A DNA stretch of 64,000 bases from Amblyornis subalaris (Eukaryota > Chordata > Aves > Passeriformes > Ptilonorhynchidae), in contig JACAXG010000076.1 of assembly GCA_018881555.1 (NCBI GenBank), forward strand, positions 2,242,003 through 2,306,002, read 5' to 3'. Below the pieces are notes generated by a model that worked only from the letters and a program-made list of their open reading frames with translations, was not told the DNA's origin and made no database searches. The stretch's first letter is position 1, and each line of letters opens with the position of its first letter. This document shows, in pieces, positions 50,075-63,179 of the stretch. The translations under genes and the position numbers were made by a program.

Positions 50075-53000
50075 ATATCTCAGTTTCCCTGGCTTTATGT
50101 GCTGCTCTCTTTAGTTGTTTGATTTCCCCTTCATCAGGAAAATACTGATAATTTCATTGTGGTTGGGAATGCAAATCTTTGAGCCCACGTTTGCTCTTCA
50201 CCGGAGTCCACCTGACTTCACNGGGAGTTGAGATGAGCTGTAGGCTTTTGGAAATGTTGCTGTTGGGCCTAAGTTTCAGTCCAAGTCATTCATCCAAGAC
50301 TTTGTGGATGAATCAAGTTCGCTGGAGTAATTATGACTGGTCCATTANTCTGTTCCAAACCGACTGAATCAGGAGCTGATTTAGGCTAGCAGGAAAAAAA
50401 CGAAAAGCAGAAAGACTTTTTGGCTTTGCTGTGCTTGTAGATGATAAGCAGCTCAGAGATGTGCTTTGAAGTGCTTTGTTCCAGCCCTGACAGGGATGTG
50501 CCGAGGAAAATTCTCCCACATAAACACTGCGGAGAACTATGAGCAGTGATACAGAGCTCACTGGACTTAGAGCTGTAACACGGAAGGAAAACACCCATAA
50601 CACTGAATATCTCATTTATTTGTAAATGCTTAAAACATTAGTGTCTCGAACATCTGCTTTTGAGAACTACCCTGGAATGAGAGTGTGCTGCTGGAAGCGA
50701 GGAGGTTTCTGGGGTCAGCAAAGACTAAAAGGATGGGAGGCCATAGGGGAGTCCAGGTTTTTCTGCTTCTGGAGAATTAAAACCGTTTCTGTTAGAGATG
50801 AATTAGTGCACCCTCATCACAAAGGATGCTGAAGAGACACCAGGGTTGGGCTGAGGTAAGGGAATGAGGTAATGCTGGAGCTTGGAACAAGTAGATAATT
50901 AGAGAGCTGTGGTACAGCAGGAGGAGAGAGTAGGTCCAGATAACCTCCGGAACTGAAGGAACTAATCAGTGAATGTGAGCTGGAATGTGAACAGACATTA
51001 GTCTGTTCCTAATTTACTTTTGTTTTTAGAATGTGAAAGGTGAAGACAGTCAGTCTAACTAAGCAGGGCTTCCTCTTTGGCAGGTAGACTGATTGACAGG
51101 AGAATTAAAATAACACTTCGAATGTTGTGTGGTGGATGCAATAAATTGGCCAGGAAGCAAATAGGAAACGGCTGACTGGAAGAGGAATGTGGGAGGTAAA
51201 CGGATTTGTGGAACAGAGAGAGAAAAGCCTAATGACAAGCAAATCTAGAGTTGTCAAGTGGAAGTGCTCCTTCCAGGATCATCTTACTCATCTTTGGAAC
51301 TCACTGCCACGAGACGTGTGGAAGGCTTTGGGCTTGGCTGTGTTTAAACTCTGGGCTTGACATTTCTGCAAGGCAGGCCTTTGGGTTATAGAAGCAGGAT
51401 TAAGTGTCATTCAGCTCTGAATTTCCAGAGCATGCAAACTGCTCTCAGGGCATGAATCTCACTGATAGGGACTGGGAGGTGATTTCTCCTCTGGGGAAGG
51501 GAGGTTCTCTTTGGGAACCTTGCAGTTGCCTCAGTTGTCTGGCATTAGTCCTGCCTAGTTCAGAAGTTTCTTTCCTTTTTGGAAGGTTCTGTCAGTGTCA
51601 ATACTGGGAGAAAAATGGATTTGTTCTGCTTTCTTATGGCAGTATTGCATTTCATATCTCATCGATGTTTTGTTGACACGAAAGCATCCAGAGCCACTGG
51701 AATATAACTGCAAAGGCAGAGTTTGAGATGTTGAGCCTGTAACAATGAGAAGGTGAAGAACTGGGGGCACAAACACTGCTGGTGCCTGGCTGCCTTTTCA
51801 CATTCCTGGCACAGAACTCCTCCGAGCACGGGAATTCTCTGTGCCGTGGAGCTGTGTGGGACCAAGGCCAAGGGGTGCTGGGGGAAGGGAGAAGGAGCTG
51901 AGCACAGCATCCCATCGGAGCCGTGGGCTGGGCTCTGCGAGCAAGGCTCCTGTTCTGAAGTGATACTGGAATTGCTGATTAAAGGCAGCTGAGAAAGCAC
52001 ATCTGCTGGATGGATAAATATTGTTTTATACCCCAAGCTGTGGCNTCCCTTTGATCTTTGCTGTCCTGACTACGGCGGTTTTTGATCTCTTGCATTCTCT
52101 TTTCTTGGACGGTGCTGACAGCTGGGTTGGGGCACGTACTAAAAAAGCCCATAAATAAAATTAAACTGTATCTCAGAAAAGTGTCATTAGGAGCTTATTT
52201 GTTGCCTAATTTAAATAGTCTGAACACTTTCCAGAAAATCATCGTCAGAAGCCACAGTCCTATTTACAGTAGCGAGAAGTAATGGATGTCACTTTGATTA
52301 AGTGCATTTTTCTGAGGCTAATTATCAGCAAAGAATCATTTTGATGGATGAGGATGTTTGGAAAAGCTGCTTGTGCAGAAGAATTCGGCAACTTCTCTAT
52401 AAAATTTTAACATCTCCTGCTTCAAATCAAAGATATTTTGGATGTTGCATAACNGAGAAAAGAGGATTTTGACAACTGGGGCCAATTTCTTTAAGTTCCT
52501 GCAGGTTAGATAGAGTNTGACAACTTCTTTGTCTGTGACCTGACATCTGGTCTTTGTCTCTTTAATTTGTCACTAAGTGGTGGCTCTAAATCTTAGGTCA
52601 GATTATGCTTGGCATGAGCAGAGTGAAGTGCTGCAAGATCAGCCTGGGAGGATCTTATCCTTGCAATTTTCAGGCTAACATGCCCCAAGTGACTTCCTCA
52701 TCAAATGCATCATTACATTAATGGAGCTGGGCAGTTTCGTGTCCCCGAGACAGGTTCCTTGAATATGTCTGTGGCTGAATCCCCACTTCATTGCCATTTG
52801 ATTTAATGGGCAATTTTCCTCATTTTATTTGGAAGACGCAGATGCTAATTCGAAAATTCCAATTTGTATCCNGAAGTTACGGACATTTATTTCTGTGATG
52901 ATGAGGTAATGGCCAATATTTTAAGTTACTGCAATGTCTGCTCAGGCGGTAGCATCTGTTCTAGGGAAGGTTTGCACCTGGAATTAGGAGATTCGGCTCT

Positions 53001-53439
53001 GGGGCCTGTGTGCCACAAAATTCCCCCGGGGAAGAAAATCATCTCCCAGCAGTTTGATCCCTNGCTTGCAAAGCAGGATGAAGGCATTTATTGCTAATAT
53101 CCATTCCCTTCATAACGGTGTTTAGACCAATCTTCCACCAGCCCTGGGTGCAGAATCTCTCAAGGGATGACTCAGTGATGATGCCTGAACAAATGAAGTC
53201 GTAAATAACACTGCTGAAGGGGGTGGGATCCCAAACAGGAGCTTGGGAGTGCCTGTGTGACCACTGGAATTGAGTCGCTTCTCCTCTGCTTTCGCCACCT
53301 GGCAAAGCAAAATCAAAACAGTTATTAATTGGATCAGGCTGTTTTCCTGAGTCAAGGCTTCGTCAGGAAGTTTCTGTATGGCAGCACAAGCAGGAGCTCA
53401 GCCCTGCCAGCGCAGCCAGCCTGCAGCAGGAGTGCTGCT

Positions 53440-53590
53440 CCCAATGGAGCCATCCCTGCTCCCAGTGGAGCCATCCCTGCTCCCGATGGAGCCATCCCTG
53501 CTCCCAGTGGAGCCATCCCTGCTCCCAGTGGAGCCATCCCTACTCCCGATGGAGCCATTGCTGCTCCGGCTGGAGCCATCCCTGCTCCGG
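53440..53590. repeat. 21-bp minisatellite, about seven copies
   Basis: Unit CCCAGTGGAGCCATCCCTGCT. As a multiple of three it keeps a frame open, reading GAIPAPS on the plus strand and a Met/Ala/Gly heptapeptide on the minus strand. The 189-codon ORF around it has no other sign of coding function. Confidence 0.93.
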
Positions 53591-56500
53591 GTGTGCTCCT
53601 GAGCCAGGGAGCACAGCCAGTTGGGCATGTGGCAGGTGCAGTGTCACTTCCCACACTTTCCAGACTGGATGCCAACAGCTCTGCTGTGCCAGCCAAGGCT
53701 GTGGGCAAGACTGAATTCGGTTCCCAGATCCATCCGAGTTGTTGGAGAAGCTCCTGGCCAGGAGTGCTGGAGCTTCTGGGGGCAGGCTGGACACACTGTG
53801 CTCCTCCAGAGAGGCTCCTTCTTGCTCCTGGACTGAATGGCCAGGAGCGTCCCAGGCCACCAGTCATTCCATGGCTCTTCTGGAGCACGGTGCTGTAGGT
53901 CTAGAGCAGCAGAGTTNAGATCAGGGTAAGGAAAAGCTCCTGGGGCAGGGTGTTGGTGTTCCTAAATCTGCTCCTGGCCCCATTTGGCCCCTGACATGGA
54001 GGAGTAACCATGAAACCCACACTCCACAGCCCTGGATGGTGTGGANACCTCCTCTCCAGCTAGGGCATCTTCAGCAGCTCCTCACCCTTAACAGAGGCAA
54101 AACCAACATATGTTACCACTGGATTCCTCAGCCCTGCTCCAGGTGGGATACACTGGGATGAAGAGCATTGGAAGCCTGAGGCAGCTTTATAAAAATGATT
54201 TGCGTTCTCTTGTGTTTGTACANTTTTTTAATGATAACACTCTTAATTGAGGTTTGTTTCTCCAGTTGTTCTGAAAGTCTGCAGGGATGATTCCCAACGC
54301 GGTGTCTTAATTGCAGTGGTGCTTNGAGTTTTTCGAATGGATCTTTCCTTGCAGCTATTGGTGTGCTCTTGTGTCTTCATCCTAAGGCAGGTACCCCTGG
54401 ACATTAGCAGGAGTATTAGGAAAGTTATGAAAGTAATAGAGAAAAGAAGAAATGCAGTTCTCTTATAATTATAACTATTATTTTATTTTAAAAAATGGCC
54501 ATTGCTTTTTTTCAGGGATGTTTTTTTCGCTGTCAGTACTGGGCCCTTGCTTGCAATAAAAGTAAGTGCACGTAGCAGGCTGGTGGAATGAGCAGAGGTG
54601 TCCCTGGAGCGCTGCAGAATGCACGGCTGTGCCCTGAGGAAAAGGAAGAACAACATTGATTTTCAGTTATTTAGTGCAATTTAACACTGTGGGCTCAAAT
54701 TTCCAGCCCTCCCTGGGGTGTTTTTTTTTCCCCAGTTATTTACTTTCCCTTTGGTTTCTTTTCTATTTACTGGGAGAATGGGCTTGAAAGAGAAAACGTT
54801 TCAAGGTACCAGAGGTACCTGTCTGACTGGAGGGGAGAGCACGAGCGAGGGGGGGCAGAGGGTCTTGGCCCTGCAGAGCCAGACACTGGCTGAGGATCTT
54901 TGGTTTTTTTTGGTTTATGGTGTGTGGAAGAGCAAAGGTGAAGGACAGGGCACGGGGAGGAGCGACAGCCCTCACAACCCAGCAATGGGAGCTGGGTCTG
55001 CAGGTGCTCAGCAGGGTGGGCACATTCCCAGGGGAGTCCCTGGGGGCTGGTGTTGGCCTTACTCAAGGAAAATCCAACATGCTGGCAAAATGAATTGTTT
55101 TACTCCCCTCAGCCAGTTGTACTAATTGAAAAGTTTCCTGCCAGAAACAGAGTGCAGAGTGGCATGAAAGATGCTGGAGTCTTGGCTCCTGCCATGGTAA
55201 CTGGGGCAAAGCTCCTTCCACGTGTTCTTGGCGTGGGACTGAAGCCTGGTGGGACATTGCAGGTGGCTCCTGCTGTGGCCCTGGTGCACTTTCCTGCCTG
55301 GGGTTCCTTGGAGCTCCTGTGCTGCTTAAACCTGCTGGGAAAGGGCAGGGAGCAGCTCTCACATGTGAGCCAGTGGGGGAGCTTGGTTGGATGTAAAATC
55401 TCGGCAGAGATCTGCCAGGGACGCAGGTCTCTTCAGCACAGGGATGTATCACCAGTGTGAGTCTGTGTCCACAGACCTGCTGAGGTGACGCTGCTGTTTG
55501 TCATCACAGCAAAGCCCTGTGCCTGCAGGAATCCCCAGGAGGGTTGTGTTGCTCCAGGTGAGGGTGGAAGGTCGGGCTGAGACCAAAGCTGTCACCACTG
55601 CTGTAGTGACAGCANGAGAAACAACCTGGCAGCTGTAGCTGTAATCGCGGAGAACGCATTAAATTTTACTGCTGTGTTTTCCCACCGCTTTCTCTCATCA
55701 CAGTTGCATCTTTGTTCCCAAGGGAAATAATTTATCGCTGTTCTGAAGGTGGTGCTCATTGCTTTTCCTCTGCACACCCTGTTCGGTGCCTGACTGCGTG
55801 GAGGGAGCGCTGGAGCTCGGGCATNCCCCGCTCGCAGCCTCGGGGGACANGAAGGTTCCTCTCNCTCTGTACCCAACCCTGTCCCAGTGCCAGCCCTGCT
55901 CAGCTGTGAGCTGCTGTCCCACAGAGCCCTGCGTGGCCGGGGGAAAAGAGATCACAAGCAGAGCCTAAATAACTTGGTTAGTCAGTCCTCCTGTACGTTC
56001 TCCTGTGAGGCACCTCAGGTACTCATTTCGTTGTAGACTGTGCAGCAGCGGGGTTTAGACAGGAATAAAAGGCTGGAATTTGAATCAAAGCATCTCTGGT
56101 TCTGAGAAGTTCCACCAGCAGAGAGGCCTGATCCTTTGCTGTCTGCTGTTTTCAGCACTGCTTACCAAGAGAGACGTGAACACGTTGCCAGCGAAGCCCT
56201 GCAGCAAGCACAGATTTCCCTGCCATGCTGCATTTGCCTCTGCTCCACTGGCACTTGTCTGGATCCATAGCAGAGATGTAGGTATTAATTTGCAAATAAA
56301 ATACCTCATATTCCTCCTGACTGACAGCTCAGAGTGGGTCATGCTGCTCTGTGCAAGGCTCTTGCCAGCTGCTGTTGCCCACGAAGGGTTGGCAGTGCAG
56401 GCTGCTGGAGCAGCACCAGCCTCCCAGTCCCCAAATCTGGAGATTTCTTATATTACCAGTCCATTAATTTGCTGCTTTGCTGCAATTAAAAAAAAATTAT

Positions 56501-59159
56501 CTTTCAGAGAGTTTCCATTGCTGCATCACACTCTGTATAAATTAATAGCATTGAATTTCATCAGCTCCATGACCTCATTTCCTCTCTTTGTGGAGCTTTT
56601 TGTTGCCATTTTAGCAAATTTATGGCTGGCTGTTTCACTGCAGGGAGATGATCAAAGTCCAGCCTCCTGGAGCAGGCAGGTCCCTGTGGTGAGAGTCTGT
56701 GGGGAGGTGGCAGGCTCTGCTCTCTGTTCTGTCCCCACGACCTCATTGGCGGTGTCTTAAGATCTGCCCTGCGTAGCCAGAGGGCTGGAAGGAGGTTTTC
56801 AGGGTTGCACATCCCTTGAGTAGGTTCAGCATCGCCCCTTTAATTATTCTAGGTAATAAATAATTGATAATGAAGAAGCTTGTGGTGATAGAGTTGAAAT
56901 ACAGGGCCTAAGCCTTGGTGAGACAGAAATGTCACGGGTGTTAGCACATCACCAGCAGATCAAAGGAGCGTTTTCCAAATGTTCAATGTTTTCCAAACCT
57001 CTCAAACTCAGAAGACTTTTCCTTTCAAGCAGAAGGCCTGGAGTAGAGGGTGAAGCAATGCTTGCAAGCACTTTAAAGAGTTATTTTCTGTTCCAAAACT
57101 ACATCAGCCATGTGGTGCAGGGGCAGACGTGCTCTGCGAGGACCATCCATGTGGAAGAACTCCAGGAGCTTTGAGTTGGCTTTGCCTCTTTGGACTTGCA
57201 CCAGGGCCACAATCGCTTGGTCTTGCTTCTGTCTTCCTCCAGACAGACCATCTGGTTCTCTTCTGCTCATCTTCCTTCAGGAGACAGCCTGGAGCTGTTT
57301 GCTGACACTCAGACAGGACACGGAAGTGGTGTTTCCTGAGTGGAAGGTGAAGTTTGTGGATGGGCACAGTGTCAGGGTTGGGACACACCCCAGGCAGTCA
57401 CTCTGCAGTCAGTTCAGGGCTGAATCTTGCTGCAGTCAGGTGNGTTTGCTGCGTGCCAGGGTACCCGTCACAGGTGTGTTTCCCCCGTGTTTTTCCTGTG
57501 ATGTTTTGCCCCGCGGAATAGGATCCCTCCAGCCATGGAGAAGGTGCATCTTGCTCGCGCTCTCTCCATCCCGATGCCGTGGCAGTTTTCCCTGCCTGCC
57601 TCCTGCCGCAGCTGTGTGGGTGTGCAGACCCGTGTGACGCGATGGACAAGTAGCCGCGGCCGCAACCTGCGAGGGTGCAGAGCCAGGCCAGGACGTGGGC
57701 GCAGCCAGAGGGAAGGGAGGAAGGAGGGGTTGGGAGGAAGGAGAACAGCACACGCTGCCGGTGGGTGGCTCGTGAGGTCAGCGGGGAAATGGAAAGAGCG
57801 AAACAGCCATGAATGGAGCGGGGGAGGTGATTGCCTGAGGTGTGGTGAGAGGGGGACATGCAGAGGGCTGTCCCTCAGTGAAACCGAGAGCTTCGATCGC
57901 CTCTTCCCTTTGTGGCACTGCTGTTTGGATGAACTAGTCTCACCTGATGTGAGCTAAGAAATAGTGAGGGTTGGTTTTGTACCTGTGCTGGTGCAGAAAC
58001 AACCTGGCTTTGCTCAGTGAAGTCGGGCACCGGTGAGGTGCTGGCTGCCCCATATCACCGCGCCCTTGTGTGTGGCATGTTCCCGTGGGCCGGAACTGGG
58101 GCTCCCTGGTTCTGGAGCTGCTGCCAGCTGCGGGGTGAGGAGCAGGGCTAAGACTCTTCCCTCAGGAGCAGGGAAGCCTTCTGCCACCCACAGAGGGGTT
58201 TGTGTCCCCGGACAAGGTGCTGGGTGTTGCACGAAGCGATGAAGAAGAGCATGGGTGTTCTGTGTGCTCAGTGCTCCTTCTGTAGCTCAGAGTGTCCATC
58301 TGGGACAGGAGCTGCTCCCTCTCCTGGGTCACATCGCTCCCCTGACCCGTGTGGGGCTGCCAGTGTCCGTCCCTCGCTCTCTGCCCCGCTGCTGTTGCCT
58401 TGCCGAGCAGGATTTNGTGCTGCTGCTGTCACCAGTTCCTTTGTCACGGATGATTTTTGCCGCTGCTCTGCCATCTCACCGTGGAGGGGCCCTCTGGAGG
58501 CCAACACACACATCACTCCCGTCCAACACCTCCCTGATCCAGGCAAATCGGCATTTTCTTATTCTCTCCAGGACTCTCTGCTGTCACCTGTCATCGAGCT
58601 TTTGGTTTTAGCTTTACATAAAGCTGGCTGCTGTGGAGTGTTTGTCTCTGAGATGCTGGATACGCTGTCTGTGGGGTGTAGGGGAGTGGGTATGTCCATG
58701 TCTGCTGTCCAGGCAGCTGTCCCCATGCTCCCGCTGCCATGGCCACTCTGCTGGAAACTGGGATCCTCCACCCAGCCTGGGGACGTGCGAGGGTCCTGAG
58801 GAAGGCACCGTCATCCTCCCCTCTGCGCATCCCAAAACACTTGGAGTTAAATATGGATCTGCAGGTGGTATCCNCGCTTCCTCGTGGGCTGGTTTTGCTT
58901 TTTCCCATGCTGGCTGGTCCCTGGTCCTGGTTTGAGAGGCATGTGACAAGTTCCTCAGTCTGGGATGGGACTTGTCCCTTTCCCGCTGGGGATGGACACG
59001 GGCACTGTGTGCTCTCAGCCCCTGCTACAACAGCAGGATTCTTTCAAAAGTTTTGCTGTAAGGTGAGGCAAAACCCACCACATCATCTCTGATTGATCTG
59101 TGCCTGGGATCTGCAGGACTGTGTTACGTTTGGGTGGGGATTTCTTCGCGTGGTTATCC

Positions 59160-59640
59160 CCTCCTGCTCCGCACTCTGCCGGCTGTGTCTCCCGAGGGAA
59201 CTTCCCCAGCTCATCCCCACTCCCAGGCCTCCGGGCCGGTGTCTCCCGCATCCCGGGGCGCTGGGGATGCTGCGGGGTCGGGAGGAGCCGCGGGGAGCGC
59301 TGCGGCTGTGTTTGGATCCGTGACTCCGCCGTGCTTCCTGCAGCCCACGCAGCCCCCGGAGCAGCCGAGCGCGGCTCTGCAAATTTGAGCAGCTCCCTTT
59401 AGGCAGGGAAGCTCTTTCTTTCTGGGCTGTGGGCAGAGCCATGGAGCTTTCCCCGGTGTCTCATTCCNGGTGTGCCGGGGGTGACTATTAGCAAAGTCAT
59501 TACTTTGCCTGAGCTTTGCCGCAGCGAGTTTCTGACTTCAGACCGCGGCGAGCGGATTTATTCGGGAATTGGACTTTCCAAATGCTGCCCCTGCNGCTCA
59601 CAGCCCTCTGCGAGCCTCGGCCACGGGTCAGCGCCCCTGT
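59160..59640. promoter_or_regulatory. Intronic CpG-rich cluster
   Basis: Raised CpG and GC content against an AT-richer neighbourhood, with GC boxes near 59220-59300. No exon is recognised. Possible alternative promoter or enhancer of KCNT1; function unproven. Confidence 0.35.
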
Positions 59641-62600
59641 GAATCCAGCACCCGTTGCTGGGGTGTCAGGAAGCAGCTGGAGCATGAAGCTCACACGCCG
59701 TGGCTCCACGGCAGGTATGTGCTCCGTCCCTGGTGGCAGGAGCTGTCAAGAAAAAGGTCTCCTCTGTCTAGGAGAGAGGAACATTTCTAGGGAGCAGGTG
59801 GTGAGGATGTTTAGCAAATGTCAGCTTGAGACCTTGCCATCCTGTGGGCAGAAGTGACATTGCCGAGAAATGTGTTATCCTGTCAGAAAGCAGAAAAAAT
59901 CCCCCAGTGAAATGTTTANGAGCGAGGCAGGGCTTTGCCAAAAGTGGGCGTTTTTCCACCACGGAGACTCATGGAGCGTGAGCTCCTTGGAGCAGTGGGA
60001 ATCCTGCTCCAGCACACATCACTCTTACCCAAAGGATGAGCATCTGGCTGAGCCACTCTGCCTTATTTCTAAATGCCTTAATCACTCCCCAGAGCAATTT
60101 AATTGGAAAGTGGCCTTTTCACTGCATGCCGTGCGTTGGTTTGTAGGTGAGCAAAANGCAGTTTAAACAGAAAGGCTTCATGCAGATGGGTGCTAAATAC
60201 AGATTTCCAAAGNTAAAACATTGCCTAAAACTTCTCCTTTCAGACAAACTCTGCCTGTGGTTGCATTGCAGAGACCCAGAGAAAGTCGTTTGCCCAGTGT
60301 CCAATATCAACGTGTGAAGTGCATAATTGCGTCTGGGCTGAGAGCTTCGTATGGGAGTATTGTTTGAAAAATTTCTAATTTAATAAAATGGGTGGTAATT
60401 GGCTCTTAGAAGAGAGTTTAATTGAANTAATTGGCATGGACACTAGTGTGCTAATTTAGTTTGGTGTTTCTAATGCACAGTCACGGTGTTTGCTCAAGGA
60501 CAGAAAGGGGGATTGGGTGGTGCCTGTATTCCTCAGCCAGAAGTTCCAGCTGATCTCTGGAAAGGCATTTATTGGAGGAAGCTGTTTAGTTACTGTTCTT
60601 GAAGTTGGATTTTGGAGATGGATTTGCTTCATTGCCGTTTGATGCAATTACACCCACGCTGCCGGGAGTGAAGGCCTCCTCTGACACTGCACTTCCCACT
60701 TCAGATGGCTNGAGATTGGTCTTGCTACTCCTCCGGAGCAGCTCCAGCTCCTCGGCACAGGGACATTCCTGTCCCCAGGTGCTCACACACACGTGTGTGA
60801 ATCAATGTGCTCGCTCATGAGCAAGGATGGGGATGTTCGTGTTCTCTGTCCACCCTTTCATCCCTGCCTGTCTGCAGTTCCTCAGGACCCAGCAGTTCCA
60901 GCTCGGTAAATCAGCACCATGAGGTTTTTTTCTGTGTGGAAAAAGACTTTACAGTCTCATTCCAGCATGGAAACATCTCAAATTGCCATCTCAGAGCTGT
61001 TGTTCAGGAACTGACACGAGCTGGAGGCTCTGCTGCAGGAGCAACTGCTCTGTGGGGTCACTGGGAGTGTGAGATGGTGACACAAAAGCCATTACAGCTC
61101 ATCAGCCTCTTCCAGAGCCGATGTTCAACAATTTTTCCTTTTCATCTTCCCCCAAAATGCTTTTAAAGCTCAGCATTGTCACTTTGCTTGGATTCTTCCT
61201 ACACAGTATCTGCTCTTAGAACTGCCCAGTGCTGATGGGGAGATTTATTGCCAGCAGCTATCGTGCGAAAATTGAGAGGAAAAACAACTTCTAGGCAGCT
61301 CTTGTTACGGCCTCTAATGGGAAATATTTCTCGTGCGCTAAGAACTTGTAAATGGTTTTAGTGCCGGATGCTGCGCTCTGTGGCTCAGAAATGTTCAGCC
61401 TTCCAGGGTTCAGCAGCACAAATGCTTCTGCTTGCAGACACGAGCCAAGCACACTGCGCATGCACGGGGGATGGATTCCTCCCCAACGGTGGGAGCTGGG
61501 AAAGAGCCACNGAAAACTCCGACAAAGGGCAGAGCNGGGATCTCAGAGCCCAGGGACTGAGCTGCTTCGGCGGGAGGAAGTGAGGGAAGCGTGGATTGGG
61601 GTTTTAGCAGGAGGGAGGAGGCAAAGAAGAGANGTTCCTCCCCGCAGCAGGGAATTACGAGAGACTGAGATGAAAGGCACGGCTGGATGAGTCCCGTGCC
61701 CTTTTCCAGCGCTGTTTGACGTGCTGCTGGGATCCCCCGTTCCCTCTCAAAGGAGGAGGATTCACAGGAGGCACAGAGGGTGCTGCTGTTCCAGTGTGTG
61801 TTGGTGAGCACAGGAGAGCACCAAGATCCACTTTGGGACCTGATGGCTGCTTTTCCTGAGAAACTTTGGAGAGCTGGAACAATTATCCCAACTTTTAAAG
61901 GCCTTTTTTCTCCCCTAAGCTTTTTTCCCCTGTTTCCCACTAGCACATTTTAGGGAGAGCGAAGAGTACAGCTGAACGTGCTGGTGAAGATATTAATCAT
62001 GATATAATTTAATTTTAATTCCATTAGACACCTTTAGTGATCAGGGAGTTTCTCACTTGGTTTAATGGACTCTTTTCCAGATGATGAAGCTGCAAGATCT
62101 GGCACTTGTTATAAATGTCTGTTTATTAAACTATCTTTCGTCCTAAAAGCCTTTGCTTGGCCAGGATGGATATAAATGGAGAGGATGATGGTTGCAGTTC
62201 AGCCTTTAAGGAGACACGGTATAAAGGATTGCAGCCTTCTCCTTTTCATTTTTTTGTGTCTCTNTGTGAGAGATGAGCACAGGCCAAGGCAGTTTTTTAC
62301 AGTGCTTTTTACTGTAAATGTGCAGTCGAGACCTGGCTGTGAAACAGCAGCTGCTGCCACACCAACTCCTGGAGCTGATATTCCCTTCCCAACAGATGAT
62401 TTGGTCGTGGCAGTTGAACCAAAAGCTGATGAGCAGCCAAGGGCAATGGTGGATAATAAAATTATCCACCTGGGTGCAGGGGACTCTGAGCACCTCACCA
62501 GGGTGCAGGGCCTCCTCTCACCCCGAGCTCGCAGCTACAGCAGGATGTTGATGGGTAAGCAAATTTTTCCTCATTGAAGTTAAAAAAAGAAACGTACTTG

Positions 62601-63179
62601 GAGATCAATGGTCTGGTACAACCCCCTGTTCTAGTCCTTCCCACACAGCCTGATGAGGCTGTCACAGACTCCATGGAGTTCATGCCTCATTTCTGCAGCA
62701 CATTGTGAATTCCTATTTATATGGACTTGCCATTTTCTCTGTCTTATATAATGTATTACAAAAAGAATGCTGACAGAAATGAAAAATGTATAGGAAGTGG
62801 TACCTGGCATCAGTGACCCTGGGGAGGGAAGAAAATTTTATTACCATGAGACATAATTGGCAGATTTGATGGAGAGCCCCAAAGCCAAACTTTCTTTTTG
62901 AATGTCAATCATTTTTCTTGGATTTTTTTATAGAAGTTTTAAAGAAGTTTTTAGATGCTAAAATTCTCCACGTTTTTAAGCAGAAACTCTCAGCACCATT
63001 TAATACGTAGACACTGCTCTGCATTACATTACAATCCTAATACTTTAGAAGCAAAGCTGCTGCAAAAGCATCGTGCAAAAAGAAAAGGCTTGGAGTCCTT
63101 TAAAACTGCAGAGTGGGAATCACTTTGGCATTTTGAAAGTGCCTGTGAAATTGCTTCCTGGTGAGCTCTGCCAGGCAGC

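Noticed and set aside
51250..51360. Possible further CR1 or other repeat fragment (ggaactcactgccacgaga)
   Set aside because: Only one short word resembles interspersed repeats; not enough for a call without a repeat library.
53329..53898. 189-codon repeat protein with GAIPAPS heptads
   Set aside because: Explained by a 21-bp minisatellite; no start context, splice signals or domain.
56080..56760. 226-codon plus-strand ORF
   Set aside because: Chance ORF: no motif, poor residue pattern, no splice borders pairing with KCNT1 phase, AT-rich tract inside.
62590..62690. Possible CR1-like word near gatcaatggtctggtacaac
   Set aside because: Too short and without the diagnostic CR1 tail.
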